Below are positions 9,165 to 17,313 of a stretch of 34,188 bases of DNA, in pieces (positions within the stretch are counted from its first letter, which is position 1; every line of letters starts with the position of its first letter). Origin of the DNA: Nitrospina sp. (GTDB taxonomy: Bacteria; Nitrospinota; Nitrospinia; Nitrospinales; VA-1). The DNA lies in contig JABIXH010000036.1 of NCBI GenBank assembly GCA_018664975.1, positions 1-34,188 of the forward strand. Direction: 5' to 3'. Both the position numbers and the translations under genes were made by a program. Below the pieces are notes generated by a model. It did not search any database. It saw only the letters and a program-made list of their open reading frames with translations, and had not been told where the DNA came from.

Positions 9165-10622
9165 ATGAGTTTTAAGGGCGAGTATCGGTCGGCCAATCTG
9201 GAACAAAGGTTATCGGATAACGAGGTGCTATGCAATTTGTCGCCCAGAAATTGCAAAATGAAAGAGGGTCAAACAGGTTTTTGTGGGGTGAGGGGCAACC
9301 GAAATGGGAGACTGGTCACCTATACCTATGGCAAAGGGGTGCACCTTACAGAAGAGTTGATCGAAACAGAAGCCATCTATCATTTTGCTCCTGGCGCAAA
9401 GATTCTTTCCCTTGGCAATATCGGATGTAATTTAAATTGCCAGTATTGTCAGAACTGGAAAACCTCGCAAGCCAAATTTGTGGAGGATAAGGATGTCCAT
9501 TCTTTTACTCCCGAATCCATTGTTGAAACCGCCTTAAGACATAATATCAAAGTTCTTTCCTGGACCTATAACGACCCGGTAGTCTGGCACGAATTTGTAA
9601 TTGACACCGCTAAACTGGCTAAAGAGGCCGGGATTTATAATTTATACAAGTCGGCCTGTTTCATCACCGATGAAGCGCTAGATGAGTTGCTACCACACAT
9701 AGACATATTTTCTGTTTCCATCAAAGCGATTGATGAAGTTTATTATCGCAAGCTCACTACCGGATGGTTGCAACCGGTTCTGGATGCAACGAAAAAAATT
9801 TATCAAGCGGGAAAACACCTGGAAGTGAGTAACCTGATGATTACAGACATCAGTGATAATGAACAATCAGCTAGAAATATGGCGAGCTGGGTGCTGGAAA
9901 ACCTTGGGCCGGAAGTTCCTCTGCATTTTGTCAGGTTCCATCCAGAATACAGGATGCGGGAAACTGTGAGAACACCCCTGGACCGTTTGGAAAAAGCGCA
10001 GGTCATCGCAAAAGATATGGGTCTTCAGCACGTCTATCTTGGGAATGTAGCAAATACAAAGGCAACAAGTTCCTATTGCAGTTCCTGTGAAGCCAAATTG
10101 ATTCACCGATTTGGTTTGACGGCCCATTACGAAAATTTAAATAATGATGGAAGTTGTGGGAATTGTGGCAACCCATCCCATTTTAAAGCGCTGGATTTAA
10201 AAGAGTCTGCAAAAAACACTTTTGCAGAACTTCCTGCTAAAGATTTAATTCGACATGCTTATGAATGGAGAGGAGATATCACTTCCCTTCATGTTCAAGT
10301 AAAAAATCCTACCGATCAAACGGCAACCATTTATTACAGAGCGCAAAAAAAGAAGAAAGGCCCTTGGACAGAAGTATTAATGGGCCCAGGCGAAAGTTAC
10401 CGCTTTATTCTGGCAAAATGGGACACAAATGAAACAGGCCAGGAAATTGCGTTGCCAGAATTTATAACATCAAACTTGTTTGAGGTTTTTGACAGAGCCC
10501 ATTTCCCCACAATCTCCATTGAAGAGGATGTGTCAGATAACGATAGGACCGCCCTGCCGAAGTTTGAGGGAAAACAAATTCCAGAAAAATTAAAACTTTC
10601 GCTCGCGGAGCCGAACTCATAG
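9165..10622 (+). CDS. AmmeMemoRadiSam-type radical SAM enzyme with long C-terminal extension
   Basis: C-x3-C-x2-C motif in GNIGCNLNCQYCQNW, family-typical CNLSPRNCKMKEGQTGFCGVRGN N-terminus and a CxxC...CxxC pair (SSYCSSCEAKLI...SCGNCGNPSHF), followed by ~150 extra residues. Confidence 0.9.
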   Translation: MSFKGEYRSANLEQRLSDNEVLCNLSPRNCKMKEGQTGFCGVRGNRNGRLVTYTYGKGVHLTEELIETEAIYHFAPGAKILSLGNIGCNLNCQYCQNWKTSQAKFVEDKDVHSFTPESIVETALRHNIKVLSWTYNDPVVWHEFVIDTAKLAKEAGIYNLYKSACFITDEALDELLPHIDIFSVSIKAIDEVYYRKLTTGWLQPVLDATKKIYQAGKHLEVSNLMITDISDNEQSARNMASWVLENLGPEVPLHFVRFHPEYRMRETVRTPLDRLEKAQVIAKDMGLQHVYLGNVANTKATSSYCSSCEAKLIHRFGLTAHYENLNNDGSCGNCGNPSHFKALDLKESAKNTFAELPAKDLIRHAYEWRGDITSLHVQVKNPTDQTATIYYRAQKKKKGPWTEVLMGPGESYRFILAKWDTNETGQEIALPEFITSNLFEVFDRAHFPTISIEEDVSDNDRTALPKFEGKQIPEKLKLSLAEPNS

Positions 10623-11731
10623 AAAACGAAAATAAATTTAATCCCATTACACGGGCATTGCATTTACGCGAAGACGATGCAGGGGCTCACCCAGCGGTCA
10701 CTCCCATCTATCAAGCCAGTGCCTTCGAGGCGGACTCGCCCTACTTTTACAGTCGTAAAAATAACCCTAACGTGGCAGAGCTTGAAAAGGTCCTAAAAAT
10801 CCTGGAAGGAGCCAGACACGCCATTGCGGTAACCTGCGGTATGTCAGCCATATATATGACGCTCGAATTATTACGCTCTGGAGACACCCTGATTGTGAAC
10901 CCATTTATTTATGGGTGCAGTTACCGGTTATTACAACGGATCAGTCAGCGAAGGGGATTTAAGCTGGTTGACCTGGATTTTTCTGAAGAATCAAATATCG
11001 AAAAAATTCCTGCAGAAACAAAAATGGTATTTTTTGAAACCCCTACGAATCCATTTTTAAAAACCATTTCCATTGAGAAAATTTCTCAGCATGTTAAGAA
11101 GAAGAATCCGAATGCTGTAATTGTTGTAGACAATACCTGGGCGACACCTTTATTTCAGCATCCTTTGGAATTAGGGGCTGATGTGTCTCTTCATAGCGGC
11201 ACCAAATATTTTTCGGGTCACAGCGATGTGATGAATGGAGTTTTGCTGACCAATCGGGAAGATTTGGCCGAAGAGTTTCAGGAAACCCGTTTTTATGGCG
11301 GATTGATTCTTTCGCCAGAAAATGCGTGGCTCACACGTAGAAGTTTGCAAACCCTGGAAATTCGATTAAAGCAACAGCAAAATACTTGCGCGGAGATGAG
11401 GGATTTTTTAATCCAACAGTCTCAGGTTGAAAAAGTATACTACCCGGAAATAGACGGTCACCAATTAAAAGGATATGCCGGAATTTTATTTTTTGAATTA
11501 AAAGGCTCTTACCAAAAATTCATGCAGGCTTTGAAAATTTTTAAGACAGGGACTGCCATGGCCTGTGTAACTTCGATGGTGGCTCAACCCTGGTCTGGCA
11601 GTCATGCGTCTATGACCGCAGAGGAAAAGAAACAAATTAATCTAGGTGAAAATCTGGTTCGGTTGTCATTTGGACTGGAAAACCCGGATGATTTAAAAAA
11701 TGACCTGCTGGATGCTTTTCGGGTTTTATAG
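10619..11731 (+). CDS. Cys/Met metabolism PLP-dependent enzyme (cystathionine gamma-synthase/lyase family)
   Basis: PIYQASAFEADSPYFYSRKNNPNVAELEKVLKILEGARHAIAVTCGMSAI; PLP-lysine region SLHSGTKYFSGHSDVMNGVLL. Homologous N-terminal sequence (FNPITRALHLRED) begins upstream of the TTG 10658 track start; ATA 10619 is proposed. Confidence 0.9.
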   Translation: MENENKFNPITRALHLREDDAGAHPAVTPIYQASAFEADSPYFYSRKNNPNVAELEKVLKILEGARHAIAVTCGMSAIYMTLELLRSGDTLIVNPFIYGCSYRLLQRISQRRGFKLVDLDFSEESNIEKIPAETKMVFFETPTNPFLKTISIEKISQHVKKKNPNAVIVVDNTWATPLFQHPLELGADVSLHSGTKYFSGHSDVMNGVLLTNREDLAEEFQETRFYGGLILSPENAWLTRRSLQTLEIRLKQQQNTCAEMRDFLIQQSQVEKVYYPEIDGHQLKGYAGILFFELKGSYQKFMQALKIFKTGTAMACVTSMVAQPWSGSHASMTAEEKKQINLGENLVRLSFGLENPDDLKNDLLDAFRVL

Positions 11732-11770
11732 GAATGATCGAAAGTACAATATTTATAAAAGGCATTTTCA

Positions 11771-12040
11771 ATGTCCAACGTAGAAATCGACAGAGAAAAA
11801 ATTGTTTCAGAATTAATTCACTTTTTTCAAACTGAATTTCCCAACCCTGGCATAGAACTTACCAGGACCTCAGATCTTCCCTCCTTGTTTTTGATAGATT
11901 CGCTTCGAGTTTTAACAACAGTTATTCACCTGGAACAGCAGTTTGGAATTTCTCTGGTTGAATCGGATATCAATGCGGATATATTTCAAAATATTGAAAG
12001 CCTTACGAATTTTGTTTTAACCAAACTAAGTACTACATAA
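11771..12040 (+). CDS. Stand-alone acyl/peptidyl carrier protein (DltC-like)
   Basis: 89 aa with a phosphopantetheine-site-like DSL (FLIDSLRVLTTVIHLEQQFGI), between the PLP enzyme and an MBOAT-like gene. Confidence 0.85.
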   Translation: MSNVEIDREKIVSELIHFFQTEFPNPGIELTRTSDLPSLFLIDSLRVLTTVIHLEQQFGISLVESDINADIFQNIESLTNFVLTKLSTT

Positions 12041-12043
12041 ACC

Positions 12044-13762
12044 ATGTCCTTTTTAGGCCAAAAACAACCTACCTGGGAACAGCAAGAACAAAATGACTCT
12101 CAAGTTAATTGGGGTGTTGTTGTCGCTGTCATCGGCTTGTTATTTATTTATGCCTACCTTTTTACTCATGTGGCCGATTGGGTCAACCTCCCCAGACCGC
12201 AGGAGATGGCCGAGCATTTTGGTATAGAAAATGAAAAAATATTTGATAGGGATAAAAATGTTGATAGCGAAATGTTTATTTCATCTACACGGCAGTTTAA
12301 TAGTGATGATGAACGATTGATCCTTTTTGCAATTATTTCCTGTGCATTTTTGAGTGCTTACTTCCTTCCGCTTCGATTCAAGAAGGGTTCCCTTTTTATT
12401 TGGTTCCTGATCGGAATGGGGGTTTTATATGGAATACGCACCACTACCTGTTTGTTATTTGCCCATTGGATAGTCTATCTGGTTTTACATGTTCCACGCC
12501 CTTCGCTCAAGATTCCTTTTGGTTTTCTGGCAGGAGTATTTGCCTGTATTTCATTTGCGGAAACAGGGGACTTATGGATTAAGAATACTGCCGTTCTGGC
12601 TGGTTGGGGAGTGGGGCTTTGCCTTTTGTTCAATTTGATCGTCTGGCCAGCCATGCGTTTCAATTTAATAGCCAGAGGATTGAGAACATTAGTGATCCAA
12701 TCTGCGTTGATTACTGTTGGTGTAGGCGCGATTTGGCAGGGGATTCAGGGTGAAGCCTGGAAATTACCGCTGGGTATTCTTTTATTTTTCTGGCATTGGG
12801 AACGGCTGATGCTTTATCACGTTGACTATAAAAGTGGACGAATGCCAAAAGAAATTTCTCCAATTGCGTACCTTTCCATTTTCTTGACTCCTGCTTCCCT
12901 GCCCAATTGGAAATGGGGAGTGACTATAGGACAAGGCTACACTTATCTGGAAAACAACTTTTATTGTCAGGATAAAAACCGGCTGGCGATAGAAGGAATT
13001 AAAATATGGGGAATTGCCCTCATATACCTTGTGTTCAATGATGTGATTCGTTATGGACTGATTTCGTTATTTGAATTTTTCAAAATTGAAGTTTATGGGG
13101 CGCGAATCACACGAATGGTATCCCATTATGTTGCCGGAGGGGAAGTAACAACATCCTCCGTGCTGGCAACGACCATTTTAGACCAAATTCGCTGGATGAT
13201 GTTATGGGGAGGGTCGGTACATTTTAAAACAGGAATCTGGAGAGTTTGCGGTTACCAGATGGATCCTTATTTTAATAAGCCCTGGCTCTCTACCAACCTG
13301 GTAACCTACTGGACTCGTTTTACATTTCATTATCGTGAGTTTCTGGTGAGATGTTTTTATTACCCGGTATTTTTTAAATACTTCAAAAATAATATTATTT
13401 TACGAGTAACTTTGGCAACTTTTGCGGCAGTTACGGTAGGCAACTTGGTTTGGGGCCATGTTACGGAGGGAATGTTTTATCATGGTATGTATTTTCACAA
13501 TTTTGCAGAAGTTTTAAAAACCTGGCCCTATTTCGTTCTTCTCACTCTGGGAATTACTGTAACCGAATTGTATTTATTTTGGATGAAATCCACCCGGAAA
13601 CCCTGGACCCTGGATCGGTTTTGGTTTACAGATTTTATCGCAATGTATTGCACCATCCAGTTTTACTGCATTATTCATGTATTTGCTAAGCCCAGTTCAG
13701 GAGCCACGTTGACAGATTGTACAAAATTATTTTTAATCGGATTCGGTATCCGGGTCGATTAG
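12044..13762 (+). CDS. MBOAT-like (DltB-type) membrane O-acyltransferase
   Basis: Multi-TM protein with LLFFWHWERLMLYHVDY, WTRFTFHYREFLVRCFYYPVFF and GNLVWGHVTEGMF (candidate MBOAT His). 3 nt downstream of the carrier gene. Confidence 0.75.
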   Translation: MSFLGQKQPTWEQQEQNDSQVNWGVVVAVIGLLFIYAYLFTHVADWVNLPRPQEMAEHFGIENEKIFDRDKNVDSEMFISSTRQFNSDDERLILFAIISCAFLSAYFLPLRFKKGSLFIWFLIGMGVLYGIRTTTCLLFAHWIVYLVLHVPRPSLKIPFGFLAGVFACISFAETGDLWIKNTAVLAGWGVGLCLLFNLIVWPAMRFNLIARGLRTLVIQSALITVGVGAIWQGIQGEAWKLPLGILLFFWHWERLMLYHVDYKSGRMPKEISPIAYLSIFLTPASLPNWKWGVTIGQGYTYLENNFYCQDKNRLAIEGIKIWGIALIYLVFNDVIRYGLISLFEFFKIEVYGARITRMVSHYVAGGEVTTSSVLATTILDQIRWMMLWGGSVHFKTGIWRVCGYQMDPYFNKPWLSTNLVTYWTRFTFHYREFLVRCFYYPVFFKYFKNNIILRVTLATFAAVTVGNLVWGHVTEGMFYHGMYFHNFAEVLKTWPYFVLLTLGITVTELYLFWMKSTRKPWTLDRFWFTDFIAMYCTIQFYCIIHVFAKPSSGATLTDCTKLFLIGFGIRVD

Positions 13763-13789
13763 AATTTAAATGAGATTCTGCCCATGCAA

Positions 13790-15499
13790 TTAGAAACCAA
13801 AACCGGTAAGGAATAAACGAAAATTATCGGAGAGTGAGGCTTCCGGGGTAGTGTAGAAAAAAACATGGATCAGGGCAAAGTATTGTAATGTGACGTAAGC
13901 GGAGAGAACATCCCACCCAATGTATTTATCTGGAGTCCAGGGTCTGCGAGAAGTTTTTTTCTTATGCAGGAGCCAGAACTCGCTGACTGTTATTCCCAGC
14001 CCTAATAAAACAAAATAAGGCCATTGTTTTAACGATAACAGAAGGACATTGCTCTCTATATTTGAATAAAACATTGCTTCGGTCATATGACCCCAAATGA
14101 GATTACCAAAGCAAGCCGCCGCCATCGTGGCGGTGAAAATTCGCAAATGGGTGTGGCCTTTAAAAAATTTGAAAAACACAGGGTAATAAAAGGCGCGGAC
14201 CAGAAACTCGCGGTAGTGAAACGTGAACCGCGACCATAAGGTGACCAGATTTGTGGATAGCCAGGGATAATTGAAGTAGGGGGCAATTTTATAACCGCAC
14301 ACACGCCATAAACCCACCTTGAAATGCAATACTCCTCCCCATGAAAAAGTCCATTTCATCAATGCGAGCAAAGTGGTGAGCAAAACTGTGGCGGGTCCTA
14401 AGTTGCTACCAAAAACAAAATCGGATGACATATGTTCAATGCGTCCATAGACCAGAATTCCCTGATCGTTAAAAAAATCGAGCAAACCGGCATGAATCCA
14501 ACTCCCGAATATCAGGTAGCCGAGAGATACCGTCCATAATTGTAATCCGCTCATAACCAACTTATTTTTATCTTCACATAAAAAATTATTCACCGTGTAA
14601 GCGTATCCCTGGCCTATGGTGGCACCCCAGTTCCAGTTGGAAATTTGTCCGGGAGTCAGGAAAACGGAGAGGTAGGTCATCAAGGAAATATTTTTTGGGA
14701 TTTTGCCATCCTGATAATCAATGTGGTACATGAAGAGCCGTTCCCAATGCCAGAAGAATAAAAGAACTCCAAGTGCCAGTTTCCAGGGGCCGGTGAGCCA
14801 TCCTTCGATTAAGGCTCCAATGAAAACGGTAATCAAAGCAGATTGAACAACAACGACCCTTAATATTTTTGCGGCAGGCGAAAAGGCGAGAAGTCGCAGA
14901 ATCCCATAACGATAAATCAATACAGAAATACTTCCTGCCAGAAGAGATTGAATTAGAACGTTGGAACCCAAAAGCATATAAGGATCAAAAGTCCAGAATC
15001 CAAAGAACCCAGGAAGGAAGGCTATCCACAAGCGAAAACTGGAAACAGGGTGGAGAATCAAATAAACCAGAGAATGGGCGCAGAGCAACCCGGATACTCC
15101 TTCCATCCCATACAGAACTCCTATAATGATGAGGGATGAAAAAACCAGGGAGCGCTGTTTGTGCTCAAAAGGAATAAAATAAACCAGAAGGAAAGCAAAG
15201 CCGGCTCCAAGGAATAACACCAGGCGTTCATCATCATTTTTAATAAAAACCCAGGTAAAGGGCACATAGAGACTGCTGTCCACATTGCGATCCACATCAA
15301 AGACATGATCGACGTATAAGCCAAGAGACTCAGATAAATCTTGTGGCATGGGTAGATCAAGCGATTTTGAGGCATAAGTGAACAGGTAAATATAGACAAC
15401 CAAAAATGCAAGTACGGCTAAAACCATTACCGGATTGTGACGGTCGTTTTCCTGTTGCAGTTTTTTGGATACAGGTGCGTCACCTAGAAGTCCTGTCAT
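13790..15499 (-). CDS. MBOAT-like (DltB-type) membrane O-acyltransferase, paralogue of 12044..13762
   Basis: LLFFWHWERLFMYHIDY, WSRFTFHYREFLVRAFYYPVFFKFFK and GNLIWGHMTEAMF, strongly matching the + strand copy. Start overlaps the carrier stop (ATGA). Confidence 0.75.
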   Translation of the reverse strand: MTGLLGDAPVSKKLQQENDRHNPVMVLAVLAFLVVYIYLFTYASKSLDLPMPQDLSESLGLYVDHVFDVDRNVDSSLYVPFTWVFIKNDDERLVLFLGAGFAFLLVYFIPFEHKQRSLVFSSLIIIGVLYGMEGVSGLLCAHSLVYLILHPVSSFRLWIAFLPGFFGFWTFDPYMLLGSNVLIQSLLAGSISVLIYRYGILRLLAFSPAAKILRVVVVQSALITVFIGALIEGWLTGPWKLALGVLLFFWHWERLFMYHIDYQDGKIPKNISLMTYLSVFLTPGQISNWNWGATIGQGYAYTVNNFLCEDKNKLVMSGLQLWTVSLGYLIFGSWIHAGLLDFFNDQGILVYGRIEHMSSDFVFGSNLGPATVLLTTLLALMKWTFSWGGVLHFKVGLWRVCGYKIAPYFNYPWLSTNLVTLWSRFTFHYREFLVRAFYYPVFFKFFKGHTHLRIFTATMAAACFGNLIWGHMTEAMFYSNIESNVLLLSLKQWPYFVLLGLGITVSEFWLLHKKKTSRRPWTPDKYIGWDVLSAYVTLQYFALIHVFFYTTPEASLSDNFRLFLTGFGF

Positions 15500-15759
15500 G
15501 ATCTGTCTATGCTATTCATTTGGTTGGCGACATATTGGGAAAGGCTTTCTATACTGCGGAAGGTAACAGCGTTGATATCTGCGCGGGATATTAAGATACC
15601 AAATTGTTCTTCAAGAAACAATGTGGTGTTTACAATGCCAAAAGAATCAACAAACCAGTCATCCAAAAGATTGGTGTCATCGGTCAAAGAAGCACCTGGG
15701 TTGGGGAATTCTTCCTCGAAGAAACTTTTTAACTGGGATTTAATATCAGTTCTCTGCAT
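15496..15759 (-). CDS. Stand-alone carrier protein (DltC-like), paralogue of 11771..12040
   Basis: FFEEEFPNPGASLTDDTNLLDDWFVDSFGIVNTTLFLEEQFGILISRADINAVTFRSIESLSQYV, collinear with the + strand carrier (FFQTEFPNPGIELT...DSLRVLTTVIHLEQQFGISLVESDINADIFQNIESLTNFV). Confidence 0.88.
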   Translation of the reverse strand: MQRTDIKSQLKSFFEEEFPNPGASLTDDTNLLDDWFVDSFGIVNTTLFLEEQFGILISRADINAVTFRSIESLSQYVANQMNSIDRS

Positions 15760-17269
15760 TTTTTGGCCGCATTATTTTTTCGCGCAAGGTTTTATAATCC
15801 ACTTTTCCATTCTTTGTTGTGGGAAACCGATCAATCTGGTGGAAGCTGTGGGGAATCATATACTGGGGGAGAATGCCAGACAACAAGCTTCTAAAAGGGG
15901 GTTGGGATTCTAGTAGACCCGCAGAGTAAAAAGCCATAATCCGTTTTCGTGAAAAATCATAAAGCACGCAACTTTGCAAAACAAACTCGAATTGGTTGAG
16001 GGCATTTTCTATTTCACCGGCTTCAATGCGATAGCCATTATGTTTGAACTGGTTGTCTTTTCTACCGCTCATATAGATGAGTCCATCTTTGGAGGATTGG
16101 TAACCTAAATCTCCTGTCTTATAAATAATTTCATCTTGCTTTCCAGATTCAGGATTGAAAATAAATACATCACATGTGGTTTGGGGGTCTTTCCAATATC
16201 CCAATGCTACCCCGGGTCCGGCGATACAAATTTCGGCAATTTCATCCGGGGAGGATACCGGCCTTTCCTCTTCATCCAAAAACAAAACCCGATGGTTAGC
16301 GCAGGGTTTTCCTAGAGGTACTTCTTTCAGGTTCGCTATATCTTCTCCAAAGATCCAATAGATGGCATCCACAGTTATTTCAGTGGGGCCATATAAATTA
16401 GAAAGCAGGGCAGAAGGAAAGCTGGATTTAAGAAGCTTCAAAGTATTTAGCGGCATAGCTTCCCCTGCAAACAAAATTTTCTTCAAGCAACTCAACTCGT
16501 ACTCTTCATGTAGTTTTAGGGAAACCAGATTACCCAGTAGTGAAGGAACGAAAAATATAAAATTAATCTTGTGGGTAGAAACATAAGTACCAAAATCGGC
16601 CGGGAACCTGAGCACATCTTTAGAAAGCAGGTGAAGGGTACCCCCCTTGGCGAAGGTGAGGTAAAGATCGAGAACCGAGTTGTCAAAAAATAGTGGGGCT
16701 TGATTTCCGATAATTTCCGCTTCGGTAATTGCATAGGTATCCACAGCCCAGTCGATGTAGTCTATCACTGAAGCGTTGCTGATGGTCACACCCTTTGGGG
16801 TCCCTGTTGTTCCAGAGGTGAAAATAATATAAAGAGGGTCGTCAGGTTTTCTCTCTGACAATTCGTTCAGCACCTGTTTTTCAATTTGGGGTAGATCTTC
16901 GTAGGTGCTCGAAAATATTTTTCCTGCCAGATTAAATTTCCCGGCTTTATGCTCAATTACTCGATCACTACCCAGTGCCTCCAAAATTTTATTCCTTCGG
17001 GGGAGAGGTGTTTCGATATCCAGAGGAACATAAATATTTCCACTCATTTGGATGGCGAGCAGAGCGATGACCGCATCAATAGATTTAGGCAGTCCCACGC
17101 ATATGGGCTGATTAGTTATTTGAAATTCTGTATTTATCCAATAAGCTAGGGTGAGGGAGTTTTTCCACAATTGGTTGAATGTAATTCCCTGTCCTTCATC
17201 AACAATTGCGGTTTTTTCAGGGAACTTGTTTTTGGTGCTTTGAAGGTATTCTATCGCCAGATTTTGCAT
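15746..17269 (-). CDS. DltA-like amino-acid adenylating (AMP-binding) enzyme
   Basis: LYIIFTSGTTGTPKGVTISNAS, NQAPLFFDNSVLDLYLTFAKGGTLHLL (DltA-like), NLYGPTEITVDAI, YKTGDLGY, GRKDNQFKHNGYRIEAGEIE, NGKVDYKTL. 14-bp overlap with the carrier gene. Confidence 0.92.
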   Translation of the reverse strand: MQNLAIEYLQSTKNKFPEKTAIVDEGQGITFNQLWKNSLTLAYWINTEFQITNQPICVGLPKSIDAVIALLAIQMSGNIYVPLDIETPLPRRNKILEALGSDRVIEHKAGKFNLAGKIFSSTYEDLPQIEKQVLNELSERKPDDPLYIIFTSGTTGTPKGVTISNASVIDYIDWAVDTYAITEAEIIGNQAPLFFDNSVLDLYLTFAKGGTLHLLSKDVLRFPADFGTYVSTHKINFIFFVPSLLGNLVSLKLHEEYELSCLKKILFAGEAMPLNTLKLLKSSFPSALLSNLYGPTEITVDAIYWIFGEDIANLKEVPLGKPCANHRVLFLDEEERPVSSPDEIAEICIAGPGVALGYWKDPQTTCDVFIFNPESGKQDEIIYKTGDLGYQSSKDGLIYMSGRKDNQFKHNGYRIEAGEIENALNQFEFVLQSCVLYDFSRKRIMAFYSAGLLESQPPFRSLLSGILPQYMIPHSFHQIDRFPTTKNGKVDYKTLREKIMRPKNAEN

Positions 17270-17313
17270 TTATTAGTTTTTCAAAATTGTTCTTTCATCG
17301 GGACAAAGTTATC

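Noticed and set aside
10577-10625. Programmed -1 frameshift from radical SAM gene into the PLP gene
   Set aside because: No X XXY YYZ slippery heptamer was found in the overlap (codons AAA TTA AAA CTT); a non-canonical start is simpler.
14869-15913. Plus-strand ORFs antisense to the - strand cassette (14869..15126, 15509..15913)
   Set aside because: Opposite well-supported MBOAT-like, carrier and A-domain genes.
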